Part shown: positions 1 to 8,092 of the stretch, piece after piece
Layout of the letters: each line of letters opens with the position of its first letter
How positions within the stretch are numbered: position 1 is the stretch's first letter
Source of the DNA: SCGC-AAA076-P13 sp964613455
GTDB taxonomy: Bacteria; Pseudomonadota; Gammaproteobacteria; Magnimaribacterales; D2472
Direction: 5' to 3'
Assembly (NCBI GenBank): GCA_964613455.1
Contig: CAZTGS010000002.1
Location: 43,677 to 107,676, forward strand
Length of the DNA stretch: 64,000 nucleotides
Position numbers and translations under genes: made by a program
Notes under the pieces: generated by a model
The model's input: the letters and a program-made list of their open reading frames with translations, nothing else
The model's database searches: none
Told to the model about the DNA's origin: nothing

Positions 1-410
1 ATAAATTAATAATAAAGAGTATGAATCTAGATTGTGATAATGACACTCTGCTAATAAAAGCTGATCCATTAGGACCCACCTGTCATTTGGGTACAAACTC
101 ATGCTTTAAAGTTAATGACAATCATGATTTAAAATTCATACTAGAATTAGAAGAGATTATTAATAAAAGAAAAAAGTATAGTAATGAAAATTCATATGTA
201 TCTGAGCTTTTTAAAAAAGGCATTAAAGAGATTGCTAAAAAAGTAATAGAAGAAGCTGGAGAAACATCAATCTCAGCTGTAGCTAATGACGGAAGAGTTA
301 TTGATGAGTCTGCCGACTTATTATTTCATTTATTAATTTTACTTAATTCACAAAATTTAAGATTAAAAGATGTAGTAAAAGAATTAGTTAAAAGAAACTC
401 TAGTCAATAG
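1..410 (+). CDS. hisIE: Bifunctional phosphoribosyl-AMP cyclohydrolase / phosphoribosyl-ATP pyrophosphatase, 3' part
   Basis: This is the C-terminal end of a fused HisI-HisE protein, which catalyses two early steps of histidine biosynthesis in the cytosol. The frame is open to the left edge from base 3, so the gene starts outside the window; the ATG at base 21 is an internal methionine. Visible residues begin in the end of the cyclohydrolase domain (LDCDNDTLL, then GPTCHLGTNSCF, carrying the conserved metal-binding Cys). They run into the HisE helical domain with KEIAKKVIEEAGE and DESADLLFHLLILL, the MazG-like acidic motif. The 3' end overlaps the convergent GH16 gene by 11 bases. The family assignment is secure; the missing 5' part cannot be judged. 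Confidence 0.93.
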   Translation, partial: KLIIKSMNLDCDNDTLLIKADPLGPTCHLGTNSCFKVNDNHDLKFILELEEIINKRKKYSNENSYVSELFKKGIKEIAKKVIEEAGETSISAVANDGRVIDESADLLFHLLILLNSQNLRLKDVVKELVKRNSSQ

Positions 411-1713
411 ATTTATATTCTATAAAGTCAATTAACATCCTACCATTATCTGGGTTTTCTAAATTAGAACACGCTTCGTTATTACAATACATTGATGGGT
501 CGACTGAACCACCATCATAGTCACCGCCAGATGCAACATTCAGTATTAAAAAAAATTCCTCATTAAATGGGTAGTAATTATTATTAAATTCGGTTGAATC
601 AGATGAAACATCAAAAAATGGAGTTTCTGCTGTATCCATAAACATTTTCATCGAATTCTCTGTCCATTTAAATGTTATTGAATGAAACTTATCATGAAAA
701 TTTACAGACATTGGAACCGTTTCATTTCTATTAATCATCTCTCTATTGGATGATGAGCCAAAATGAATTGTAGAACCAACTTCTGTAGATACCCTTCCCT
801 TTGCTTCCATAATATCTATTTCACCATCATACGGCCACGTTTTAGTTCCCTCTATATTGCCTTCATGTAAAAGCCATACTGCTGGCCAATGACCGGTTCC
901 TTTTGGAACTTTAAAACATACTGTTAATTCAGAAGGTTGTTTAAATAGTTTCTTGCTCGAAGTCATAACTCTTGCAGATGTATATTCCCAGGTATATGCA
1001 CAACTACCATCTAAGCAAAAAGGATCGTTAAAGACATTTGTATTATCATAAATAGGTTGAATTTTTAAAAACCCATTCTCTAAAAATAGATTCTCAGTAG
1101 TGTTTAATGTCTCGTTATAATTTTTAGCATATCCGTTTCCGGGTCCAGTGTAGTATTGAAGCTCATTATTTCCCCATCCACCAATCCATGTTCCATCAGA
1201 TGCATTAAAACCATTGCCTAATTGGTAAGTAAAAATATTAGAATTGAATGTATTAGAATTGAAATTTTCTATCCAATATTCGTTAGAGTCATTTGAGGGA
1301 TTTCTGCAGTAAGAATTCTTATCTTCGTTATAAATATCAGATGCATCTGAATCCGTTACCACCACAGTAATAGTTTTAGATGCAGATAAAGTCCCGCTTT
1401 GACCAGAACATGTAAGAATAAAAGTGTATGTTTTAATTGAGTTTAATATTAAATCTTCTGATCCACTTAATGATTTATTGCCACTCCAATCACCAGAGGC
1501 CTCGCATGATGAGGTGTTTGAAGTTAACCAGTTAAGTGTAGTCGCATTACTGATCTCAAGTTCCTCTGGGGTTGCAGAAAAAGAAGTTATCACTGGTGAC
1601 AATACTGGAGCCATGTCTGGAGTTGAGGAAGACCCGCCCATGCCACCGCCTCCACAAGAGACTATAAAAAAAGAAATATATAATCTAGTAAAGAATTTAT
1701 ACAAATAATTCAT
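400..1713 (-). CDS. GH16-family beta-glucanase (laminarinase-like) lipoprotein
   Basis: Predicted secreted endo-beta-1,3-glucanase of glycoside hydrolase family 16. The N-terminus is a lipoprotein signal ending in the lipobox IVSC, with the lipidated Cys at residue 20, followed by a Gly/Ser linker. Residues about 40-121 look like an immunoglobulin-like PKD-type module. The GH16 domain follows from about residue 145: WIGGWGNNELQYYT, GHWPAVWLL and the catalytic motif GEIDIME at 297-303 (Glu298, Asp300, Glu303 as nucleophile, helper and acid/base). The 437-residue length suits a single catalytic domain plus one accessory module. It stands alone, without other polysaccharide-utilisation genes beside it. 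Substrate is inferred from family: laminarin or a related beta-glucan from algae. Confidence 0.9.
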   Translation of the reverse strand: MNYLYKFFTRLYISFFIVSCGGGGMGGSSSTPDMAPVLSPVITSFSATPEELEISNATTLNWLTSNTSSCEASGDWSGNKSLSGSEDLILNSIKTYTFILTCSGQSGTLSASKTITVVVTDSDASDIYNEDKNSYCRNPSNDSNEYWIENFNSNTFNSNIFTYQLGNGFNASDGTWIGGWGNNELQYYTGPGNGYAKNYNETLNTTENLFLENGFLKIQPIYDNTNVFNDPFCLDGSCAYTWEYTSARVMTSSKKLFKQPSELTVCFKVPKGTGHWPAVWLLHEGNIEGTKTWPYDGEIDIMEAKGRVSTEVGSTIHFGSSSNREMINRNETVPMSVNFHDKFHSITFKWTENSMKMFMDTAETPFFDVSSDSTEFNNNYYPFNEEFFLILNVASGGDYDGGSVDPSMYCNNEACSNLENPDNGRMLIDFIEYKSID

Positions 1714-1722
1714 AAAAAAAAT

Positions 1723-3429
1723 TTAGGAATTATTATTTTTTATAAACTCATTTGTTAAATCTTTCATTTCATCTCTTAAAACAAAGAGTGCTATTAAGTT
1801 TGGAATAGAGACTAAAGCAACAACTACATAAGCTATATTCCAAACTATTGTTGTATCAATAACAGCTGCTGAAATAAAGCATAAGACATAAAAATTACGA
1901 TACCAAAATACGCCTCTTTCTCCAAAAATATATGCAGTAGATCTATCTCCGTAGTAACACCATGTGATTGCAGTTGAAAATGCAAACAATAATAAAGCTA
2001 TTGCAACTAACTTACCTCCATAGTCACCAAGTATTCCGTTTGAGAAAGCTTTTGCTGTTAATTCAGCAGAACTTACTAGAGATTTTCCCTCAAAGGCTAC
2101 AGTATCATTAAAAGTTTCAGAGCTATCAACGAATGAAGCGGAGTTTACTTTTCCATCTACTATATTTAATAATCCATTGAATGGATTATTATCAGAGCCT
2201 TTAACTGTTATGTTTTCAGCAATAGATCTTAAATGAATAACGGTAATATTATCGCCTAATATTTTACCGTCTTTAATTTCTATAGATCCATTAAATTCTT
2301 TAACATTAGAGTCAATATTTTGAACATATTTAGTTAATTCATTGATATGTTCTGGATAAAGAAAACTTTCATCTTTATTTACTTCATCACTATAGGTGCC
2401 ATCCAAAATAATCATATCTGTTTTAGAAAAGTTGGTATCAAACTTTTCAGTCCAAACACCACTTGATAAAATAACTAAAGCTGTAACAGTACATACAACA
2501 ATGGTATCTATGAATGGTTCTAAAATTGAAACTACACCCTGATCAATCGATTTATTTTTTGACGATGCATGAGCTATTGGAGATGAACCTTGACCAGCTT
2601 CATTTGAATATAAGCCTCTAGCTACACCGTATTTTAAGCTCATTGCAAAACTAGCACCCAAAAAACCACCCATAGCAGCAGAACCAGTGAAAACCTGTCC
2701 AAATATGGCGTTGAAAGAAGGAATAATATTTTGATAATTTTCAACAAGGATAATCAAAGCTCCGCCAAAATATATTAACCCCATTATAGGAATAATCTTA
2801 CTTGTAACAGATGCAATTCTTTTTATGCCGCCTATTATTATAATCCATAATAAAATACCAAGAAATAAACCAGTAAATAGTTTTGGTACAGCAAATTCAG
2901 TATTCATTACCAGAGCTATATTATTTATTTGCGGCATATTTCCAGAACCAATCGCAGTAATCATCATTAAGAACGCAAAAAGGATACCTGCCCATTTCAT
3001 ATTTAAGGCATGCTCTATGTAATACATAGGGCCACCAGAAATTGAGCCATCTTCAAGATTAGTTCTATATTTATGACCTAAAGTTACTTCAACAAATTTT
3101 GTTGTCATCCCAAAGATAGCAGTAATCCACATCCAAAAGATAGCAGCCGGACCTCCAGTCCAAATAGCCAAAGCAACACCACCTATGTTTCCAGTGCCAA
3201 TAGCACCTGACATTGCGGTTGTTAGAGCCTCAAATCCAGTTGTTTCTCCCTCTCCATCAGATTTTTTATTACCAGATACCAATTTCCATGCTTTACCAAA
3301 AAATCTAAATTGCGGAAATCCTAGATAAATAGTAAAAAATATGCCGGTGCCTATTAGTAAAGCTGGGAACCACCATGATCCACTCAAGTTGCTATCTAAT
3401 AATATTAAAAAATCATTAAATTGTTCCAT
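1723..3429 (-). CDS. Sodium:alanine/glycine symporter (AGCS family) with large insertion
   Basis: Integral inner-membrane amino-acid:Na+ symporter of the AGCS (AlsT/DagA) family. Diagnostic segments are GAIGTGNIGGVALAIWTGGPAAIFWMW-like residues around 75-101, the SGGPMYYIEHAL segment (131-142) and YSNEAGQGSSPIAHAS (274-289). At 568 residues it is longer than the usual 450-540. The extra length is a hydrophilic insertion at about residues 326-455, between two membrane helices, rich in Asp/Asn and predicted non-membrane. The glutaredoxin gene ends 3 bases upstream, so the two genes are probably cotranscribed. The AGCS assignment is firm; the transported amino acid cannot be told from sequence. 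Confidence 0.92.
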   Translation of the reverse strand: MEQFNDFLILLDSNLSGSWWFPALLIGTGIFFTIYLGFPQFRFFGKAWKLVSGNKKSDGEGETTGFEALTTAMSGAIGTGNIGGVALAIWTGGPAAIFWMWITAIFGMTTKFVEVTLGHKYRTNLEDGSISGGPMYYIEHALNMKWAGILFAFLMMITAIGSGNMPQINNIALVMNTEFAVPKLFTGLFLGILLWIIIIGGIKRIASVTSKIIPIMGLIYFGGALIILVENYQNIIPSFNAIFGQVFTGSAAMGGFLGASFAMSLKYGVARGLYSNEAGQGSSPIAHASSKNKSIDQGVVSILEPFIDTIVVCTVTALVILSSGVWTEKFDTNFSKTDMIILDGTYSDEVNKDESFLYPEHINELTKYVQNIDSNVKEFNGSIEIKDGKILGDNITVIHLRSIAENITVKGSDNNPFNGLLNIVDGKVNSASFVDSSETFNDTVAFEGKSLVSSAELTAKAFSNGILGDYGGKLVAIALLLFAFSTAITWCYYGDRSTAYIFGERGVFWYRNFYVLCFISAAVIDTTIVWNIAYVVVALVSIPNLIALFVLRDEMKDLTNEFIKNNNS

Positions 3430-3432
3430 AAT

Positions 3433-3660
3433 TTATTCCTTGTTGCTCGCCCATGCTTCTAATTCTGTATAACCACCAATACTATCACCATTAATCTTTA
3501 TTTGGGGAAACGTTCTAGCTGTAGGAAATAAATCAAAAAAATCTTCTCGTGTAAATTCTTCATCTAGTTGTTTATATTTATATTCATAGCCTTCTCGCTC
3601 ACATAAAGACTTAGCTTTATCGCAGTATGGACAAAATGTTTTTCCGTATATTTCAATCAT
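3433..3660 (-). CDS. Glutaredoxin, dithiol CPYC type
   Basis: Small thioredoxin-fold oxidoreductase that reduces disulfides with glutathione. The dithiol active site CPYC is at residues 10-13, the cis-Pro motif TFPQI at about 50-54, and the GSH-binding GGYTEL segment follows. At 75 residues it is slightly shorter than E. coli GrxC (83) and resembles the minimal glutaredoxins also found in phages. It lies 3 bases upstream of the AGCS symporter gene on the same strand and is divergent from the SDR gene at 3701. The fold and active site are clear; the cellular substrate is unknown. Confidence 0.9.
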   Translation of the reverse strand: MIEIYGKTFCPYCDKAKSLCEREGYEYKYKQLDEEFTREDFFDLFPTARTFPQIKINGDSIGGYTELEAWASNKE

Positions 3661-3700
3661 GTTAGTATTTAATAATTAATAACCAATTATAGTCATAAAA

Positions 3701-4468
3701 ATGTCATTATTTAACCTTAAAGATAAATCAATTTTAATAACAGGGTCCTCAAGAGGAATAGGAAAATCTATTGCTCGACATTCTGCTTTAATGGGGGCAA
3801 ATGTAATTATATCTTCCCGCAAGATAGATGCATGCAAATCTACAGCTAAGGAAATAAATGACGAAATAGGTAAAGAAGTAGCATTCCCTATTGAATGTAA
3901 TATTGGGGATGAAAATCAGTTGGGAAATCTTGTAGATGAAACGACAAGATTATTGGGGGGAATTGATGTGCTTGTTTGTAATGCTGCAACTAATACATAC
4001 ATGGGATCAATGTTAGATATGTCAAATGAACAATTTGATAAAGTTATGCATAACAATATTAGATCTAATCAATTATTATGCAATTTGTGTTTACCTGGAA
4101 TGGTAGAAAAGAAAGACGGATCAATAATAATTATTTCAAGCATAGCTGCCATAAAGGGTAGTTCAATTCTAGGTGCTTATAATATTAGTAAAGCTGCAGA
4201 TGTAATGATTGTAAAAAATATTGCTGCAGAATTTGGTAGTAAAAACATAAGAGCTAATACAATTGCGCCAGGTTTAATAAAGACTGACTTTGCTAAGGCC
4301 TTATGGGAGAACCCAGATATTCTTAAAACAGTACTAAGGACTACGCCAATGCAAAGAATTGGTGAGCCTGATGAAATCGCAGGCGTTGCTGTAATGCTAG
4401 CATCAGATGCTGGTAATTATATAAACGGTCAGACTATTGTTGTGGATGGTGGAACGACTATAGCTTAA
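3701..4468 (+). CDS. Short-chain dehydrogenase/reductase (classical SDR)
   Basis: NAD(P)-dependent oxidoreductase of the classical SDR family. The cofactor motif TGSSRGIG is at residues 14-21, the structural NAA at 94-96, and the catalytic Ser147, Tyr160 and Lys164 (YNISK) are all present. The C-terminus has the IAPGLIKTDFAKALWENP and GEPDEIAGVAVMLASD segments typical of FabG-like and DHRS4-like SDRs, ending in GQTIVVDGG. It is not part of the fab cluster downstream and is transcribed alone on the plus strand; its 3' end overlaps the convergent holB by 11 bases. Substrate cannot be assigned; an alcohol or keto-acyl-type substrate is plausible. Confidence 0.85.
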   Translation: MSLFNLKDKSILITGSSRGIGKSIARHSALMGANVIISSRKIDACKSTAKEINDEIGKEVAFPIECNIGDENQLGNLVDETTRLLGGIDVLVCNAATNTYMGSMLDMSNEQFDKVMHNNIRSNQLLCNLCLPGMVEKKDGSIIIISSIAAIKGSSILGAYNISKAADVMIVKNIAAEFGSKNIRANTIAPGLIKTDFAKALWENPDILKTVLRTTPMQRIGEPDEIAGVAVMLASDAGNYINGQTIVVDGGTTIA

Positions 4469-5438
4469 TTGACTGTTTTAGCTCACTAAAAAAATAGTTA
4501 AGTACGTGTGTTTCATTTATAGAAGATACTTTATAAAAATCAAATCTTAGTTGATTAAGTTCATCAACAATATTTGATATTTTAAGTTTGTTAAAAGAAG
4601 TATCGTTAAAAAGTTTATAAGACCCGCTTAATTGATTTTCTGTGATCTTAGACATTAATAATATCTTTAAGAATTCAACTAAATAATTAACCTTATCAAT
4701 AAAATTAATCTCTAAATCACTAAATAACTTGATTGCCTGTAATTGATCTACATTACCTAAGGTAAAATCATTCATTATAACTATGAATTCTTTATATGAG
4801 TTTTGATTATCATTTTGAATATCTTCCATTATCTTTAGTGGAGTAGAAAAACTTGGAAAATCCAAAGCGGAATAATCGGATATACCTGCATCAATTAGCC
4901 ATTCATTAGTCTGCTGATTTGATAGATTTTTAATATTTATAGTCTGACACCTGCTATAAATTGTTTCATTTAGTGCCTTGGGTCTATTTGTTGTCATAAT
5001 AATATATGAATATGGTGCTGGCTCTTCAAGTGACTTAAGTAATGCGTTTTGAGCTGCATTATTCATTAAATCTGCATTTAATATTAAAACAACTTTATTT
5101 TTTGAAATGGATGGGGTCAGGGTTAAAAATGAAACAACATCTCTGAATCCTTTCTCGTCATCCCAGTTCTTACTTTCTTTTCTTCTACTAATATCATTAA
5201 CGCCTAATTTATCTTTATCTAGTAGGTACATATCAGGATGATTGTTTTTATTTAATAAATTTAAATGTTCTTCATTAATTTTATTCTCGAAATTCATAAT
5301 GATTTCATTGGAAATCTTTTTTGCAAGCAAACTTTTACCAATACCTAAAGGGCCGTTGATAATAATTCCATGAGGAAGATTTTTAAAATTTATAGACTTA
5401 TATAAATCATCTAACCACTTGTATTTGGATAGATTCAT
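4458..5438 (-). CDS. holB: DNA polymerase III subunit delta' (clamp loader)
   Basis: Clamp-loader subunit delta', part of the gamma complex that places the beta clamp on DNA. It has a P-loop-like GPLGIGKS (29-36), the NALLKSLEEP segment (131-140) and the SRC sensor motif (162-164). Compared with E. coli delta', the four-Cys zinc module expected around residues 50-62 is absent: that stretch here contains no cysteine. It overlaps tmk by 4 bases (ATGA) at its 5' end, matching the conserved mltG-tmk-holB order. The length (326) is normal. The assignment is firm from motifs and synteny. Confidence 0.93.
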   Translation of the reverse strand: MNLSKYKWLDDLYKSINFKNLPHGIIINGPLGIGKSLLAKKISNEIIMNFENKINEEHLNLLNKNNHPDMYLLDKDKLGVNDISRRKESKNWDDEKGFRDVVSFLTLTPSISKNKVVLILNADLMNNAAQNALLKSLEEPAPYSYIIMTTNRPKALNETIYSRCQTINIKNLSNQQTNEWLIDAGISDYSALDFPSFSTPLKIMEDIQNDNQNSYKEFIVIMNDFTLGNVDQLQAIKLFSDLEINFIDKVNYLVEFLKILLMSKITENQLSGSYKLFNDTSFNKLKISNIVDELNQLRFDFYKVSSINETHVLNYFFSELKQSIKL

Positions 5439-6031
5439 AAAATTGAAGCTAGCGCACCGAGGACAGATTTATGAATCGCATTAATTTCCATATTGGCGTC
5501 AATAATCTTAAATCTTGAATTCTTTACATTTGCGATTTCAAGATAGCCATTTCTTACATTTTCAAAAAACTCATTGCCAGATGATTCAATTCTATCCTTA
5601 ACATCGCCAGTCTTTCTCTTAAAGCCCTCTTCTACAGTTATATCCAGTAATAATGTTAGATTTGGTTCAGGACATTTTGTAAAATCAATTAGCCTTTCTA
5701 TAAAATCTAAAGAAAGACCTCTTCCATAACCTTGATATGCTATTGATGCATCATAAAATCTGTCAAAAAGAATAAAATCTAATTCAGTACTACTTACTTT
5801 TTCATGAATCAACTGAGCTCTAGCAGAGAACATAAGCAATAATTCTGTTTCAGAAGATAGGGATTCAGATGAGTTTAATAAAATATTTCTAATTTGTTCA
5901 CCTGTTTTAGTTGAACCTGGTTCTCTTAAAATCTCTGTTGAGTAACCATTCTCAATTAAGTAGTCTTTTAATAAATTTATTTGCGTTGATTTCCCTACCC
6001 CCTCAATGCCTTCAAAACTGATTAGCTTCAT
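5435..6031 (-). CDS. tmk: Thymidylate kinase
   Basis: Phosphorylates dTMP to dTDP in the cytosol, an essential step in dTTP synthesis. The P-loop GIEGVGKST is at residues 8-16. The REPGSTKTGEQIR dTMP-binding segment and the DRFYDAS motif follow, with the LID region near KRKTGDVKDRIE. At 198 residues it is close to the usual 205-215. Its start overlaps the mltG stop by 4 bases and its stop overlaps the holB start by 4 bases, so the three genes form a tightly coupled translational unit, as in E. coli. Confidence 0.95.
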   Translation of the reverse strand: MKLISFEGIEGVGKSTQINLLKDYLIENGYSTEILREPGSTKTGEQIRNILLNSSESLSSETELLLMFSARAQLIHEKVSSTELDFILFDRFYDASIAYQGYGRGLSLDFIERLIDFTKCPEPNLTLLLDITVEEGFKRKTGDVKDRIESSGNEFFENVRNGYLEIANVKNSRFKIIDANMEINAIHKSVLGALASIL

Positions 6032-6984
6032 TTGTCTAAGCCTAGTTTTTTAATCATCATTAGGTGCTCATCATATGTTTTAGAAAAGTAATGAGATCTT
6101 GGAGAATCTGCAACAAAAAATAAAAAATCTCCTGGCGTACTTAATATAGCGGCTTCAATAGAACTAATTGAAGCATTTGAAATCGGAGTTGGTGGAAGAC
6201 CTTTAATCATGTAAGTATTATATAAATTTTTTTTATTAAGAATATCAGATTTTTTAATATCCCCATTAAAATTTGGCAATAAACCATAGATTATTGTTGG
6301 ATCAGCCTGAAGTCTCATACCTAGATTCATTCGTTTAAGAAATACGCCGGCTATTAACGATTTTTCATTATTATTACCTGCTTCTTTTTCGATAATTGAA
6401 GCCAAAACTAATGCTTCGAATTTATTTTTTAATGGGTTTTCTATTGGTTTTTTAAGCCAAATTTTTGAAAGCATACTATCTAGCGAATTATGACTTTTCT
6501 GAAGAATTAAAGATGCGGGTACATTTTTTTTATAAAAGTATGTTTCTGGCAATAAGATGCCCTCTTTAAATGGGTAATTGGTATTAATACAATTAAGAAA
6601 GCTGCAGTCACTATTAAAGGAACTCCTATTTATTTCTTCTTGTAATTCATAAATATTAGAACCTTCAATAACTGTAAATTTATGAGTAAAAGTATCGCCT
6701 TTATTAAATGAAATAAATAAGTCTTCAAGTTTTTTATTATGAATTTTATATTCGCCTACCTTAAAATTTTCAATAGACTCTATAGTTATAAATAACTTGA
6801 AGAGAGCTTTATTTACAAATGAAATGGGTGCTACTTTTGTTAATACTTTTTCCATAGAGTCGCCCTTGTCAATATATACAAGGGTGTCATCAATCAATGG
6901 CTGATAGTTTTTAAAAGCTTTATATGGTCCAGCAACAGATAGAACTAAGAACGCAAAAACTAGGAATAAATATAATATTCTCAT
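6028..6984 (-). CDS. mltG: Endolytic peptidoglycan transglycosylase MltG
   Basis: Inner-membrane lytic transglycosylase of the YceG family that cuts nascent glycan strands and is thought to set their length. There is an N-terminal membrane helix (about residues 3-20). A LysM-like region follows, then the catalytic domain with ASIIEKEAGNN, where Glu199 corresponds to the catalytic Glu of E. coli MltG. The conserved LQADPTIIYGL and GLPPTPISNASISSIEAA segments complete it. It is separated from acpP by about 100 bases containing a hairpin terminator, so transcription probably restarts here. Confidence 0.94.
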   Translation of the reverse strand: MRILYLFLVFAFLVLSVAGPYKAFKNYQPLIDDTLVYIDKGDSMEKVLTKVAPISFVNKALFKLFITIESIENFKVGEYKIHNKKLEDLFISFNKGDTFTHKFTVIEGSNIYELQEEINRSSFNSDCSFLNCINTNYPFKEGILLPETYFYKKNVPASLILQKSHNSLDSMLSKIWLKKPIENPLKNKFEALVLASIIEKEAGNNNEKSLIAGVFLKRMNLGMRLQADPTIIYGLLPNFNGDIKKSDILNKKNLYNTYMIKGLPPTPISNASISSIEAAILSTPGDFLFFVADSPRSHYFSKTYDEHLMMIKKLGLDK

Positions 6985-7048
6985 AGATCAGGAGTAATGC
7001 TAAAAATTTCCAAGAGCAGTCTCCTTAGAAAATAAAAAGAACAAATTT

Positions 7049-7075
7049 AAAACTACAACAGAAAGTTGTAGTTTT
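7049..7075 (-). terminator. Hairpin terminator after acpP
   Basis: An 11-base-pair perfect stem (7049-7059 with 7065-7075) with the five-base loop AGAAA lies 11 bases beyond the acpP stop codon on the minus strand. Four T residues close the second arm, followed by an A/T-rich tract. It would end the rpmF-fab-acpP transcript before mltG. The T-run is short, so some read-through is likely. Confidence 0.7.
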
Positions 7076-7085
7076 AATAGAAATA

Positions 7086-7316
7086 CTACGAATTGGAATT
7101 AATGTAACTTACAGCTTCGTTAACAGTTGAAATTTTTTCTGCATCTTCATCAGCAATTTCAAGATCAAACTCTTCTTCAAGCGCCATAACTAATTCAACG
7201 GTGTCTAGTGAATCAGCACCAAGATCATCTACAAATGATGAATCACTTTGTATTTCATCCATGGCTGTACCAAGTTGATCACTAACAATTTTTTTGACTC
7301 TATCTTCGACACTCAT
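7086..7316 (-). CDS. acpP: Acyl carrier protein
   Basis: Carries growing acyl chains on a 4'-phosphopantetheine arm during fatty-acid synthesis. The protein is small (76 residues) and acidic, with the GADSLD modification motif; Ser36 is the prosthetic-group site. The ribosome site AGGGAG lies 5 bases before the ATG. It sits 59 bases downstream of fabG, and a hairpin terminator follows. The assignment is unambiguous. Confidence 0.97.
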   Translation of the reverse strand: MSVEDRVKKIVSDQLGTAMDEIQSDSSFVDDLGADSLDTVELVMALEEEFDLEIADEDAEKISTVNEAVSYINSNS

Positions 7317-7375
7317 AATAACTCCCTATTGAAAAAACAACATTTTACATCTATTAGTAAGAAGTTGCACATTTC

Positions 7376-8092
7376 TTAATACATAAATAAACCACCATCT
7401 ACAGAAATGGTTTGTCCTGTTATATAAGAAGCATTTTCACTAGATAAGAAAATTACTAATTCAGATATATCATTTACAGAACCTAGTCTTGCAAGCGGGA
7501 TTCCTTTAATAATTTCTTTCTTGGCATGATCGTCCATGTAAGAGGTCATATCTGTTTCAATAAAACCTGGAGCTACTGAGTTAACAGTGATTCCTCGAGA
7601 TCCGATTTCTTTAGCTAGAGATTTGGTAAAACCATTCAATCCTGCTTTTGCAGAAGAATAATTAACTTGTCCAGGATTACCCATTAAGCCCGATACAGAT
7701 GAGATATTTATGATACGACCATATTTATTCTTAATCATATTTTTTATAAATGCTTTAGTAATATTAAATGTTCCTGTTAGATTCGTATCTAAGACATCAT
7801 CCCAGTCATCATCTTTCATTCTAAGAAATAATTGATCAGATGTTATGCCTGCATTGTTGATAACTATCGAAGGCATTAAATTTTTATCTTTTAAGTTCTT
7901 TACACATTCAGTTATGGATTCTCTTGATGTGATATCAAGTTTGATTGGAATTAAATTCTCTGAATTGTTATCAAATATGAATTCACTCCTAGAGGTCCCA
8001 ATGACAGTATGACCAAGAGATGCAAAGTGATTTGCTATAGAAAGCCCTATTCCTTTTGATGCACCAGAAATAAATACAATTTCTTTCTTCAT
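7376..8092 (-). CDS. fabG: 3-oxoacyl-[acyl-carrier-protein] reductase
   Basis: NADPH-dependent reduction of 3-oxoacyl-ACP in each fatty-acid elongation cycle. The classical SDR has the cofactor motif SGASKGIG (9-16), NNAG (79-82), catalytic Ser132, Tyr145 and Lys149 (YSSAK), and the C-terminal ITGQTISVDGGLFMY. Length 238 is close to E. coli FabG (244). It overlaps fabD by 4 bases upstream and precedes acpP, the conserved order, which separates it from the other SDR gene at 3701. Confidence 0.95.
   Translation of the reverse strand: MKKEIVFISGASKGIGLSIANHFASLGHTVIGTSRSEFIFDNNSENLIPIKLDITSRESITECVKNLKDKNLMPSIVINNAGITSDQLFLRMKDDDWDDVLDTNLTGTFNITKAFIKNMIKNKYGRIINISSVSGLMGNPGQVNYSSAKAGLNGFTKSLAKEIGSRGITVNSVAPGFIETDMTSYMDDHAKKEIIKGIPLARLGSVNDISELVIFLSSENASYITGQTISVDGGLFMY

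Noticed and set aside
1424..1708. Plus-strand frame of 94 codons across the GH16 signal region
   Set aside because: It is an antisense shadow of the GH16 gene: it covers the lipobox and Ig-like module in the opposite direction and has no ribosome site or family features.
7376..8092. Treating the SDR at 3701 as a second fabG of the fatty-acid operon
   Set aside because: The SDR at 3701 is on the opposite strand, convergent with holB, and its sequence lacks the close FabG identity shown by the gene at 7376. It is kept as a generic SDR.
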